Shown here: positions 1 through 13,000 of the stretch, piece by piece
Position numbering within the stretch: the stretch's first letter is position 1
Layout of the letters: the number at the start of each line of letters is the position of its first letter
Origin: Synechococcus sp. JA-3-3Ab
GTDB taxonomy: Bacteria > Cyanobacteriota > Cyanobacteriia > Thermostichales > Thermostichaceae
Assembly: GCF_000013205.1 (NCBI RefSeq)
Contig: NC_007775.1
Location: 2,563,001 to 2,627,000, forward strand
Length of the DNA: 64,000 bases
Direction of reading: 5' to 3'
Notes under the pieces: generated by a model
What the model saw: only the letters and a program-made list of their open reading frames with translations
Database searches by the model: none
Told to the model about the DNA's origin: nothing
Position numbers and translations under genes: made by a program

Positions 1-264
1 CGCTCGCATCCAGCGCAGATATTCAATAAAGCCAGCGGTGGGATCCGGCCTGGGCGTGGGATCCAAGGGGTGACCCAGCCAAGGCGAGGGCGGAGGATTG
101 TTGCCTCCTCCACCGCGCGGCTGGTTTCCCCCTCCATTGCCTCCTCTAGGAGAATTAGGGCCCCGATTTTCCTGAGGCGGCCGGCGGCTGGGATCCCCTG
201 GCCTGGGGGGACGAGGAAGCGGCTGAGGAGCGTTGCCAGGACGAGTAGGGCGATTGCCAGTCAT
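1..264 (-). CDS. cmr6: Cmr6-like RAMP protein, N-terminal part (runs off the window start)
   Basis: Reading the minus strand from the ATG at 264 gives 88 codons open to the window edge. A GGAG ribosome site lies about 8 bases upstream. The first ~70 residues are low-complexity and rich in Pro, Gly, Asn and Arg. They are followed by GFIEYLRWMR, which resembles the start of the Cmr6 RAMP fold. Cmr6 caps the Cmr4 filament of the type III-B effector and helps hold target RNA. It is the last visible gene of the operon, 29 bases after the Uma2 gene. The identity rests on this short motif and the operon position, because the RAMP body is outside the window. The disordered N-terminal extension is unusual. 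Confidence 0.7.
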   Translation of the reverse strand, partial: MTGNRPTRPGNAPQPLPRPPRPGDPSRRPPQENRGPNSPRGGNGGGNQPRGGGGNNPPPSPWLGHPLDPTPRPDPTAGFIEYLRWMRA

Positions 265-293
265 GGGATCTTCTCCAAAAGTGGGAAACAGCG

Positions 294-935
294 TTAGGAA
301 TTGCCAAGGGTTTGCCGAAATTTGCGCAACATAGCGCTGGTGCCAATCTCTAAGGCCCGTTGAATGAGCTGAGGCACAAGCTTGGGGATGTCGAAGTCTG
401 GAAAAAGCCAGCTGCAGCTTGATTCTACGTAGTCTTCTCCCTGCAGAATAAAGATCCGCAAACTTCGCTCACCCAAGATCCAAACTTCCGGCACGCCGAT
501 GGCTCTATAGGCCTCGATAAAAGTTCGGGAAGTAACGTCGGACTCGATGGCCAGATCAGGTGGGGGCAACTGATCGACATCGATCCTGCCCTCGCAACCT
601 CGCACCAACTCCAGGTGATTGACATAGAAGCAGGTGTCGGGCTCCACGCCAGCTCTGCCTGGCTTTTTGAGGGTTGTTGAGCCAAAGTCTTCCCAATCTC
701 TCCCCTGAGCATCTAAGAGAGCCTTTACAATGTCACTGGCAATGCGATGAAGGCGCTCGTGTTTGGATAAAGGAGACATGATCTCAAAAGTGCCATCGTA
801 GTAGGCAATGCGAGTGTGGCGATCTTCGCCCAGCTCCTCCAGAATGCTCTCGCAGTCTTGCCAGGTAAGAGAATGAATAACCACTCGGCTGCCTTCTTGC
901 AGGGAAATCGCTTGCAGGGGGATCGCGACGCCCAT
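294..935 (-). CDS. Uma2 family (DUF820) putative endonuclease inside the cmr operon
   Basis: The 213-residue protein has the Uma2/DUF820 pattern: an N-terminal region with the YYDGTFEIMSP strand, VEPDTCFYV near residue 97, then PDLAIESDVTSRTF and GVPEVWIL. The family has a PD-(D/E)XK restriction-endonuclease-like fold and is hugely expanded in cyanobacteria, with no settled biological role. Here the acidic residues are present, but the usual Lys after the second acidic strand is not obvious. The start at 935 overlaps the cmr5 stop in a TAATG junction, so translation is probably coupled to cmr5. Position and coupling suggest co-expression with the Cmr complex. Function in interference is unproven. 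Confidence 0.85.
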   Translation of the reverse strand: MGVAIPLQAISLQEGSRVVIHSLTWQDCESILEELGEDRHTRIAYYDGTFEIMSPLSKHERLHRIASDIVKALLDAQGRDWEDFGSTTLKKPGRAGVEPDTCFYVNHLELVRGCEGRIDVDQLPPPDLAIESDVTSRTFIEAYRAIGVPEVWILGERSLRIFILQGEDYVESSCSWLFPDFDIPKLVPQLIQRALEIGTSAMLRKFRQTLGNS

Positions 936-1327
936 TACTCTCCTCCTTTAATGTCGTGGTAGATGGCCATAGCCCAAAAGCCGAATTCCTGAGCCAAAGC
1001 CAGACCTAGCCCTGTTAAACCTAGATACTCTTCAACTCCCAATTGCATAAGACGATCCAGGCCGTTGGAGTTAGCAATTCCCTTTTGGCCAGAGATCTCT
1101 TCTAGGCAATCAAAAAACTCCTTGACTACTTGTTTTTTCCCTTCCTGGTTGAGGGCATCTTCTTCTGCCTTAAGGCGCAGCAGGCCCCAGGTGGAAAGGT
1201 AGGTGTAGAGCTCCACAGCCTGGTTTTTCTGCTCCTTAAGCTTTTCTTGGTCTTTGGTTTGAGCCCTTAACTGGCGAAGGGATTCGTAAACGGGCTTGGC
1301 CAACGTGCGGGGATCAAAAGTTTCCAT
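935..1327 (-). CDS. cmr5: Cmr5, small subunit of the type III-B effector
   Basis: This 130-residue, mainly helical and charged protein (QLRAQTKDQEKLKEQKNQAV, then SNGLDRLMQLGVEEYLG) has the size and composition of Cmr5 and sits directly after cmr4. Cmr5 lines the belly of the Cmr complex beside the Cmr4 backbone and contacts the target RNA strand. The gap from cmr4 is 13 bases, and its stop overlaps the start of the Uma2 gene. The call rests on gene order, length and the conserved Leu-rich C-terminal helices. Small-subunit sequences are poorly conserved, so order carries much of the weight. Confidence 0.85.
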   Translation of the reverse strand: METFDPRTLAKPVYESLRQLRAQTKDQEKLKEQKNQAVELYTYLSTWGLLRLKAEEDALNQEGKKQVVKEFFDCLEEISGQKGIANSNGLDRLMQLGVEEYLGLTGLGLALAQEFGFWAMAIYHDIKGGE

Positions 1328-1340
1328 AAAGCCTCCTCAA

Positions 1341-2111
1341 CTAGTTCCAAGACAACTCGACAAAGCCCCGGCCTAGGCTCTCTTGGCCGCCAATTTGTAG
1401 AAGTTGGTTCTTCTGGAGAAGCTTCTGAAATTGCTCCACTGCTTCTTGGGAACTGCCGTTGGCCTGGGCTGTTACCCCCCAGGTAAAGTACATCAGGCTA
1501 TCGGGGGGGATGGCCTCTTCGTAGCGAAAGCCGCCTTCTACAACTTTGTGCTCGCTGAGCTTAACTTTTACCTGCCGCCACAGGCTCATTTGAATAAGGG
1601 TGGCACAGTGCTGATCCGGCAAGACAAGGACGCGGCTGATGCTGGAAGATTTGACAAAGCTTTGCCAGTTTTCCCACTTCTTTAGACCGTTCTTTAGGAT
1701 GGCATCCTTGAGATAGATGGGTCGGTTTGCCTCCAAGTTGGTGCTATAGGGCTCCGGCACCTGCAACTTCTGGCCACTTAGCCGCAGCCAGCGCTTGAGC
1801 AAGAGGGGGCAGCTAATCCAGACTACCCCGTGGCTGAGGGAAGCCACCGGCACCCACAAGAGGGATCCATCTCCAATCCAAATGGAGCCTTGGGTAAGCT
1901 GATCCCCCTCCCCAATTTCGTTGCCAAAAAGCTCAAACTTTAACTCTTTCTCGGCCACGCTGGCCCGCAATTTGCCGCGGATGGTGCTGGAAGGGATGTA
2001 GGGCAAGTTGGTGTGGGCCTCGCGGGCAATGCCCAAGAGGTTGCCTTCTTGGGTGGTGCCGCCGGTGTGCAGGGGAGTCAGCAAGGTGAGATAGACCAGG
2101 TGAAAGGCCAT
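1341..2111 (-). CDS. cmr4: Cmr4, backbone RAMP subunit (Cas7 type)
   Basis: The 256-residue protein opens with LVYLTLLTPLHTGG, the RAMP first strand. It continues with PYIPSSTIRGKLRA, the usual Cmr4 helix, and ends with a Gly-rich loop, QIGGQESLGRGFVEL, typical of RAMP proteins. In the family, several Cmr4 copies polymerise along crRNA and cut bound target RNA at 6-nucleotide steps, using an Asp in a loop near the thumb. I could not place that Asp with certainty. The length is slightly below the usual ~290 residues. It lies 46 bases after cmr3 in the same operon. Confidence 0.93.
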   Translation of the reverse strand: MAFHLVYLTLLTPLHTGGTTQEGNLLGIAREAHTNLPYIPSSTIRGKLRASVAEKELKFELFGNEIGEGDQLTQGSIWIGDGSLLWVPVASLSHGVVWISCPLLLKRWLRLSGQKLQVPEPYSTNLEANRPIYLKDAILKNGLKKWENWQSFVKSSSISRVLVLPDQHCATLIQMSLWRQVKVKLSEHKVVEGGFRYEEAIPPDSLMYFTWGVTAQANGSSQEAVEQFQKLLQKNQLLQIGGQESLGRGFVELSWN

Positions 2112-2156
2112 AGAAAAACACTCCTTATCCGTTAAAACAGGACTTCAAAAGCAAGC

Positions 2157-6271
<4,115 letters not shown>

Positions 6272-6517
6272 GGTGTTTTCGCAGGAAAGATAGGAAAGTT
6301 AAGAACTGAACGTGCAAGGAAACAAAGTAGACAAAACCCCAGCAGCCACCCGATAGCCGGCTGTAGAAGCTACAAAACAAAGTCCACCGATCCCGACCGG
6401 CCCTCAGGTTTTTTCAGTATTTCTCCAGGTCAATAGGACTTGTTCAAGCTCAGCCCCTGCCAACCGCTGGACCGAAATTGAAAACCCAGAACCTGAGGGT
6501 GGGCCGACGTTGGTAGC

Positions 6518-7837
6518 CTACCGAGAATTGGAAGGATCCCCTTCCAATTCCCCCTCTGTTCGAGTCAATTCAGGAAACAGCGCTTCCAGTTTCGGCAGCA
6601 GATCCTGCAGCACAAAGCTCTCCAGAACTTCGCTGCGTAGAGATTTGGGTTTCATCTGCACATGGGCCACGTCGTTGCGGTATTCGCTCAGCCGAGACCA
6701 GAGCTTAGCTAGCTGCTGCACATCTGGGACATGGGCGGCAATGGGAGGCAGGGACTGAAGCTGCTCTTGGTGTTGGATAAGGGATCCAGTCGCAGGGAGA
6801 TCTCCCAAGAGCTGCTCTTCCCGCGGGATAAGGGATCCCAACTGGTGTTCAATTCCCTGCCGCGCTTCTCGTTCGAGGTAGTTTTGGATCCCCTCACAGA
6901 GGCAAAGGGCAGAAACCACCCACTCGCGGGCCAAGAGAAGGGCTTGGGTGGTGAAGCGCTTTTCAACATACCAGCGCAGCAGTTGAAAGTGCTTTTGAAC
7001 TTGCGCTTGGGGATCCGCCGCCTTTTCTGCCGGCAGCGCCAGTTGGCTGTAGCTATTTTGAATGCTTTGCAGCAGCAGGCCGAAGGGCTTGGCAAATTGG
7101 CCCACCTCTTCTGCCAACTCCTGGGTAGAGTGTCTTTGTAACTTGCGCAAGTCCTCCTGCAGGCTGACCGGCCTCACCAGCTCCAGAGAACGGGAGATGT
7201 CGCGGATGGCTTGTCCAAAGCTCTGCAGCCGGGTGGGCCTGGGATCCCCTTTGCCGGGCCTTTGCTGTCGGTAGAAGTCCCGTTGAACGGTGTCCAAAAG
7301 CTGGCCCAGCTCTACTGCCGAGCCGGTGCTGATGAACTTGTCGCTGGCCGTCAGCCAGTCCAGAAGCCGAATGGCCGGCGTGAGATCGATAATGGGGGTC
7401 TCCGCCTGGCCAGGGCGGTAGAGGCCGTAGTAGAGCCCCTGGATCTCGACATTTTTGGCCTTGCGCAAAAGGGCGGCTCCCAAGAGCACCAGCAGCGGGA
7501 TGGAGCGAAAGGCGTGGGTGATATCAAAAAGCAGCCGGCTGTTGGGCTCGATGCCATCGACCAGCACGTCGAAAATCTCCCAGGTCTCCGCTTCCGTTTT
7601 GCCCTCAGGAATGGCTTTGGCCACCTTCTCCACCTGGGGTGGCAAGGACTCCTGCAAGCGGCCCCAGTGCTTGGCGCGGGCCTCCTCCGTCAGCAGGAGG
7701 ATGATTCTATCAATTTCAAAGAGCTGGCAGAGGGCCTTGGCGACGTAGCAGGTTTTGTCTGCCCTTTGCTCCCCAAAGAAATACGTCGTCTCGGTGTAGT
7801 CGCCAGTGCCCAGGGTGGTCAAAAGGGTTTTAGCCAT
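6518..7837 (-). CDS. CARF-HEPN ancillary ribonuclease (Csx1/TM1812-like)
   Basis: I choose the ATG at 7837 (MAKTLLTTLGTGDY), preceded by GGAGG at proper spacing, giving 439 residues. The N-terminal half is a Rossmann-like CARF domain: TLLTTLGTGDYTETTY first strand, IILLLTEEA, then LFDITHAFRSIPL, matching the TM1812/Csx2 group. The C-terminal half is helical and carries the HEPN motif R-N-D-V-A-H (Arg387, His392). Proteins of this class are activated by cyclic oligoadenylate from Cas10 and then degrade RNA without sequence choice. It is the most upstream gene of the cmr cluster, with a 246-base gap before cmr2. The divergent Uma2 gene begins 178 bases away. Confidence 0.9.
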   Translation of the reverse strand: MAKTLLTTLGTGDYTETTYFFGEQRADKTCYVAKALCQLFEIDRIILLLTEEARAKHWGRLQESLPPQVEKVAKAIPEGKTEAETWEIFDVLVDGIEPNSRLLFDITHAFRSIPLLVLLGAALLRKAKNVEIQGLYYGLYRPGQAETPIIDLTPAIRLLDWLTASDKFISTGSAVELGQLLDTVQRDFYRQQRPGKGDPRPTRLQSFGQAIRDISRSLELVRPVSLQEDLRKLQRHSTQELAEEVGQFAKPFGLLLQSIQNSYSQLALPAEKAADPQAQVQKHFQLLRWYVEKRFTTQALLLAREWVVSALCLCEGIQNYLEREARQGIEHQLGSLIPREEQLLGDLPATGSLIQHQEQLQSLPPIAAHVPDVQQLAKLWSRLSEYRNDVAHVQMKPKSLRSEVLESFVLQDLLPKLEALFPELTRTEGELEGDPSNSR

Positions 7838-8015
7838 AGGGATCCTCCAGGTGGGTCTGCAACGCATCAAAGCACAACCGCTGGCAAGCTACCGCAACCT
7901 GGAAGCCCCCCCTTCCCAAAAACAAGAGGCCTTTTCCCGCGCAGTGAAGGCGAAAAACCCAAAGTTAGCCTAGAACTAGAAAGCAGTTGGCCTCTAGAAC
8001 GAGAGGGATCCTGGC

Positions 8016-8600
8016 ATGCTATCGACCGAAGAGCTGTCGATTGCTCATCCAAAACTTACTCCCGAACAGTTTCTCGCCTTGCCAGAGGAAGATACTACCT
8101 ATGAGCTGGTCAATGGACAAGCTGTTCCCAAAGATTTGCCGATGTCTCCTCAGAGATTTCATGCCTCTTTGCAGAAGCGGCTGCTTTTCATTCTGGATGC
8201 CTGGTGTCAAGGCAAGGGGGATGTGTACACAGAGCTGGCAGTTGTTTTGCAAAGGCAGGATCAAGATTGGCTTCCTGTTCCCGATTTGCTCTATGTTTCC
8301 TTTGAACGCTGGCCAGCGCAGCTTGAGGAAGACGGCCCTTGTCCCGTCGCTCCCGAACTGGTAGTGGAGATTCTTTCTCCCGGCCAGAGTTTTGGGGCTG
8401 TACTTCAAAAAGCAGCGGACTATCTGGAAGCTGGGATCCCTCGCGTTTGGGTTGTGGATCCCCAAGCCAAGAGCATCACCGTTTTCTACCCCGATGCCCC
8501 GCCGCGGACTTTTACGGGATCCCAAGCCATCCAAGATGAGTTTCTGCCCGGCTTGAAGGTTGTCCCCCAGGATGTGTTTGCCCAAGCGAGGATCCCTTAG
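8016..8600 (+). CDS. Uma2 family putative endonuclease
   Basis: The 194-residue protein begins MLSTEELSIAHPKLTPEQFLAL and has the complete Uma2 pattern: ELVNGQ, VPDLLYVS, PELVVEILSPGQSF, then Lys in LQKAADYLEAGIPRVWVVDP. The Glu and Lys match the D..E.K catalytic set of the PD-(D/E)XK fold. It is divergent from the CARF-HEPN gene and 27 bases upstream of another Uma2 gene. The two differ strongly in sequence, so they are not a recent duplication. Its role is unknown, as for the whole family. Confidence 0.88.
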   Translation: MLSTEELSIAHPKLTPEQFLALPEEDTTYELVNGQAVPKDLPMSPQRFHASLQKRLLFILDAWCQGKGDVYTELAVVLQRQDQDWLPVPDLLYVSFERWPAQLEEDGPCPVAPELVVEILSPGQSFGAVLQKAADYLEAGIPRVWVVDPQAKSITVFYPDAPPRTFTGSQAIQDEFLPGLKVVPQDVFAQARIP

Positions 8601-8627
8601 TTGTTTTAGCTATCTGAGAGGGCTACC

Positions 8628-9236
8628 ATGATTGAAGCTCTGGAAAGGCTAGCAAAGGAACCTGCCGAAAGCTCTGCAACAGCTTCTCGGAAGATTTGGA
8701 CTGATGAAGAGTTTATGGCTCTGCCCGATGATGGCAATTGCTATGAAGTTGTCGATGGGAAGCTGATTGCTTTGGGTTCGGCAAGTGCAAGGCATGGATA
8801 CTATGTAAGTTTGATTCACATCCTCCTAGGTGCCTATGTTCGCAGCCAAAAGATTGGCTTTACTTTTGACTCCGATACTTCGTTTAAGATGAAATCTGGC
8901 AATCGCCGCTCCCCAGATTGTTCTTTCTTCTCCAAGGAGCGGCTGCGATCTCTCGGCGGGATCCCCAAGGGCTATATCGAGGGAGCTCCAGACCTGGCTA
9001 TAGAGGTTCTCTCTGAGGCCAATACTGTAGGAGAGATCCACGACAAAATTGTCGAGTATTTTGAGAACGGATCCCGGCTTGTTTGGGTCATTCATCCCGA
9101 AGAAAAGTATGTTTTAGTCTACCGCCAGCCTGAGCCCGCAGCATTGAAGCGGCCAGGAGATATCCTGGAAGGCGAAGAGGTGATCCCTGGGTTTGCCTTG
9201 GATTTGTCAGAGTTTTTTGCCGAACCTGAGTTTTAG
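8628..9236 (+). CDS. Uma2 family putative endonuclease
   Basis: The 202-residue protein shows the Uma2 motifs YEVVDGKLIAL, SPDCSFFSKERL, PDLAIEVLSEANTV and DKIVEYFENGSRLVWVIHP, so the acidic pair and the Lys of the nuclease core are present. It follows the previous Uma2 gene by 27 bases and is probably cotranscribed with it. With the copy inside the cmr operon this makes three Uma2 genes in 9 kb around the Cmr module. Family-level function is undetermined. Confidence 0.88.
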   Translation: MIEALERLAKEPAESSATASRKIWTDEEFMALPDDGNCYEVVDGKLIALGSASARHGYYVSLIHILLGAYVRSQKIGFTFDSDTSFKMKSGNRRSPDCSFFSKERLRSLGGIPKGYIEGAPDLAIEVLSEANTVGEIHDKIVEYFENGSRLVWVIHPEEKYVLVYRQPEPAALKRPGDILEGEEVIPGFALDLSEFFAEPEF

Positions 9237-9312
9237 CTGTTTGCCAAGCTCGCAAGTCTTCCAGGGTTCCGCGGCACCTGGTAAACTGGCGCCAAAAACG
9301 GGATCCAATTTC

Positions 9313-9879
9313 ATGAGGCCGGTTTACCTGCAAGTTCTGGAGCGCAACCCCAGACGGCTGCGAATTGCCCTGCAAAGGTTTACCCCTGAGCAACTGGCCT
9401 GGCGGGTGGTGGCGGGTTTGGGGCTGTTGGCGCTGGGATCCCAGCTCTGGGGCCGCTCGCCGCTGGTGGGGTTGCTGGCCGTAGCAGCGGGCCTGGGGAT
9501 TGGGATCCCTTGGGGGCTGGGGCAGATCCTGAGCTTGGATCGGGAGCGGCAGCGAGCGACCCTGACCCGGCTGGGTGGCCCCTGGGGGCTTTGGCGGCAG
9601 CAGGTATTCTCTTATCCCCTCGCCCAATTGCAAGGGGTGCGGCTGCAGCGGCTGGGACAGGAGATCTTAGATGAGGAGGCGCGGGAGAGCTTTCAGATCC
9701 AAGCTCAGGTGCGGTTGCAGTTTCGCCGCGGCGCTTTTGAACAAAAGCTTGAAGAAAAATTTCAAGAAGAGGTTATTGCTTGCTTCAGCAGCCAATCGGC
9801 GATCAAAGAAGGCGAGCCGGAAGCGCTTACCCTGGCACAGCGGCTGGTGGGCTGGATCCAGGACTATCTTAACCTGTGA
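9313..9879 (+). CDS. Conserved hypothetical membrane protein
   Basis: I prefer the ATG at 9313 (MRPVYLQVLERNPRRLRIALQ), giving 188 residues; the frame is open further upstream but that overlaps the Uma2 stop. Two hydrophobic stretches, roughly residues 35-50 and 55-75, form a helical hairpin rich in Leu, Ala and Gly. The C-terminal half (LSLDRERQRATLTRLGG onward) looks like a PH-like cytosolic domain with a charged end. I do not recognise a function. It stands alone, 150 bases before the large sensor kinase. Confidence 0.7.
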   Translation: MRPVYLQVLERNPRRLRIALQRFTPEQLAWRVVAGLGLLALGSQLWGRSPLVGLLAVAAGLGIGIPWGLGQILSLDRERQRATLTRLGGPWGLWRQQVFSYPLAQLQGVRLQRLGQEILDEEARESFQIQAQVRLQFRRGAFEQKLEEKFQEEVIACFSSQSAIKEGEPEALTLAQRLVGWIQDYLNL

Positions 9880-10032
9880 GGTTCCCTTCTGGGCAATTGC
9901 CGAGGTTATATAGAAGTTCGTGAGTTGTTAATTGTGATACTTGGCAATCCTTGGCAAACTGCCGAGAATTGGTGTGGGTTTGAATAGGCACTCTCGCCTA
10001 TCTTAACAGAATTTTGGCAATGCTAAGCTGTC

Positions 10033-13000
10033 ATGATCATTCCTTGGGAGACCATTGTTGAGGAAGCTTTGGGCAACTGGCCGTGGCTGCTTTTGTGGGC
10101 AGCCTGGCTCCTGGCGCTTGTCTTCTGGCAGAGGCGGCGGCCGCATCAGGCCCAGGTTGGTTTTCCCGATGTCATCATGCTGGCGCGGGCGGATACAACG
10201 GTGGTGGAGTGTAACGAGGCCTGCCAGAAGGTTTTCGGCAATTGGCAGGGCCGGCGCTGGATCGAGGCCTTGCCGCCAGAGGAGCAAGAGCAGGTGCGGC
10301 AGAAGATATCCCAGCTTACTCCTCAGCAGCCTACCTTTGCTTGGGCTCACCCCTTGTTCGATGCGGAAGGAAAGGTGCGGTGGTTTGAGTGGATCAACCA
10401 GGGCCTTTTCGACCGGCGGGGCCGCTTGCAGTTTATTCGCGGGGTGGGCCGAGACATTACCGAGAAGAAGCAACTGGAAGAAAATCTGCGCCTGCGGGAA
10501 GCCCAACTGAGGGCTCTTCTGGACGCCCTGCCGGCAGCCATATGGGCCAGGGATCCCCAGGGAGTGCTGATTTTGCAAAATGCCACCGACCGCGCCTGGT
10601 ATGGCGACCTGCTGGGCACTTCTCTGCAAGAGGCAGCGCAGCAACATCCCCACTGGCTGGAGTACACTGGGCAAGCCTTGTCTGACCTGGAGCGGCAAGG
10701 GTTTTCCCGATTGGAGAGCAAGGAAATCATCCAAGGCCAAGAGCGCTACACCTATCGCCTGGCTGTCAAGCTGCAGGATGAGTCCAAAGGTTTGGGATGG
10801 CTCGGCATTGTCTTCGATATTACCGAGCAAAAGCGGCTGGAACAACAACTGCGAGAACAACAGGAGCGCTTTCGCGCCTTCCTCGACAACAGCCACGACA
10901 TTTTGTGTTGGATCGATGCCCAAGGCTTGGTTCATACTCTCAATCGCCCGGTTACCGAGAAAGTCTTGGGTCGTTGTCCTGAGGAGGGAGAACCTATACC
11001 TCTGGATTGGGTTCACCCGGAAGATCGCCAGATCGTTGCCGACGCCCTTGAACAACTGAAGGCTCGGCCTGGCGAGACGCTCAGCTTTGTCTATCGGGCC
11101 CAGCATGCCGATGGCCACTGGGTGTGGCTGGAGAGCCGCTGCACCAACCTTTTACAGGATCCTTTAGTGCAGGGGATTGTGTGCAGCAGCCGCGACATTA
11201 CCCAACAAAAGCAGGTGGAACTAGCTTTGCGGGAAAGCGAAGCCCGCTTTCGGGAAATGGCCGAGGCTGTGCCGGTGAATTTCTTCGTCTGTTCCGCAGA
11301 TCTCAGCCAAGTTCTCTACAAAAGCCACCGGTGTCAAAGCATCTGGGGATACACACCGGAGGAGTTTTATCAAAAACCGGATCTATGGAAAGAAAGGCTT
11401 CACCCTGAAGATCTGCCCCGTGTTCTTCGATCTCTTCCTCGAGCTATTCGAGGGGAGCAGCCAATCACCTACCGCATCTTCCATCGAGATGGCAGCCTGC
11501 GCTGGTTACGCACTTCCTGTCAGCCTATTTTTAATGAGCGGCAAGAAATCATCCGCTTTGTAGGTGTTACGGAAGACATCACCGAGCAAAAAGAGGTGGA
11601 GCTGGCTCTACAAGAAAGTGAGGCTCGCCTTAGAGCTATTCTGGACAGGATCCCCTTTTCCATCTTCCTCAAAGACCTGGAGGGGCGCTATCTTCACGCC
11701 AACAGGTTTTATCTACAACAGAGAGGTTCTGAGCTAGGAGAACTTATTGGCAAGCTGGATGATGAGCTTTTCACTCCCGAAGAGGCCCGCGAGTTCCGAG
11801 AGCAGGATCAGAGAGCTCTCCAATCTCCGGATCCTGTCAGCTACGAGCGGATTTTTTCCCGCAATGGCAAGCAATTGAGCCAGTGGGTTACCAAATTTGC
11901 CCTGCGAGATTGCCAGGGGGATCCCTATGCCGTCTGTGGCGTTGTTGTGGACATAACTCCTCTTAAGCAGGCTCAGGATCTGTTGATGCAAGAAGCAGAG
12001 CGGGAGCGACTACTAGGGGCTTTGCTGCGGCGGATCCGACAAGCTCTAGACCTGCCAGTTATTTTGCAAACAACCACTGCCGAGGTGCGGGAGTTTCTCC
12101 AGGTGGATCGGGTAATGATCTACCAGTTGCAGGAGGGGGCAGGGGGGTTTGTGGCCGCTGAGTCAGTGGTGGATCCCTGGCCTAGTCACTTGGGCCGCTA
12201 CGTGTGGGATGAGTATTTCCACAGGGATCCCTGCCATCGCAAGTACCAGCAGGGCTTTGTGCAAGCCATCGAAAATGCGGCGACCGCCAGTTTGGATCCT
12301 TGCTATCGGCAGCTCTTGGAATCTTTCCAGGCCCAGGCCAACTTGGTGATCCCAATCCGACGGGGTGAAGACCTTTGGGGCCTCTTGGTGGCGCAGCACT
12401 GCCAATCCAGCCACCCGTGGCAGGAGTGGGAAATTGAGCTTTTGCAGAAGCTGACCGACCAGTTGGCTATCGCGTTGCAACAGGCTCAGTTGTACGAGCA
12501 GGTAAAAGCTCTAAAGCAAACGCTAGAAGAAAAAGTGCGGCAGCGCACTGCGGAGCTAGAGCGGGCTTTGCAATTTGAGGCTCTCCTAAGAAGCATTGCC
12601 AACCGCGTGCGCGATTCTCTCGACGAAGCTGAGATCCTCAGCGCCGCCGTGCGCGAGCTGGGAGAAAGTCTAGATGCCGATGGCTGCGATATCGGCCTTT
12701 ACAACGCCGATTTCACCCTTGCCACCATCCGCTACGAGTATTGCCCCCGCTCCGATTCTTATCTGAACCTCTCCATCCCTTTGCAGGGAGGGCCTTACGA
12801 AACCGTGTATCGACAATTAACTGCAGGGCAGCCTTGTCTATTTTGCTTCTTAGGGCGAGCCTCGGAAAACCGCCAGGTAGTAATGGCTTGTCCCTTGCTA
12901 GATAAAGGCCAAGTGCTGGGGGATCTGTGGATCTTTCGCTCGGCGGCGCGTCCTTTCGACGACCAGGAGATCCAACTTATCCAGCAGGTGGCCAACCAAT

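Noticed and set aside
70-297. Plus-strand frame at the window start
   Set aside because: It is opposite the cmr6 start, is Arg/Ser-rich and carries no motif; the minus-strand gene has a ribosome site and RAMP motif.
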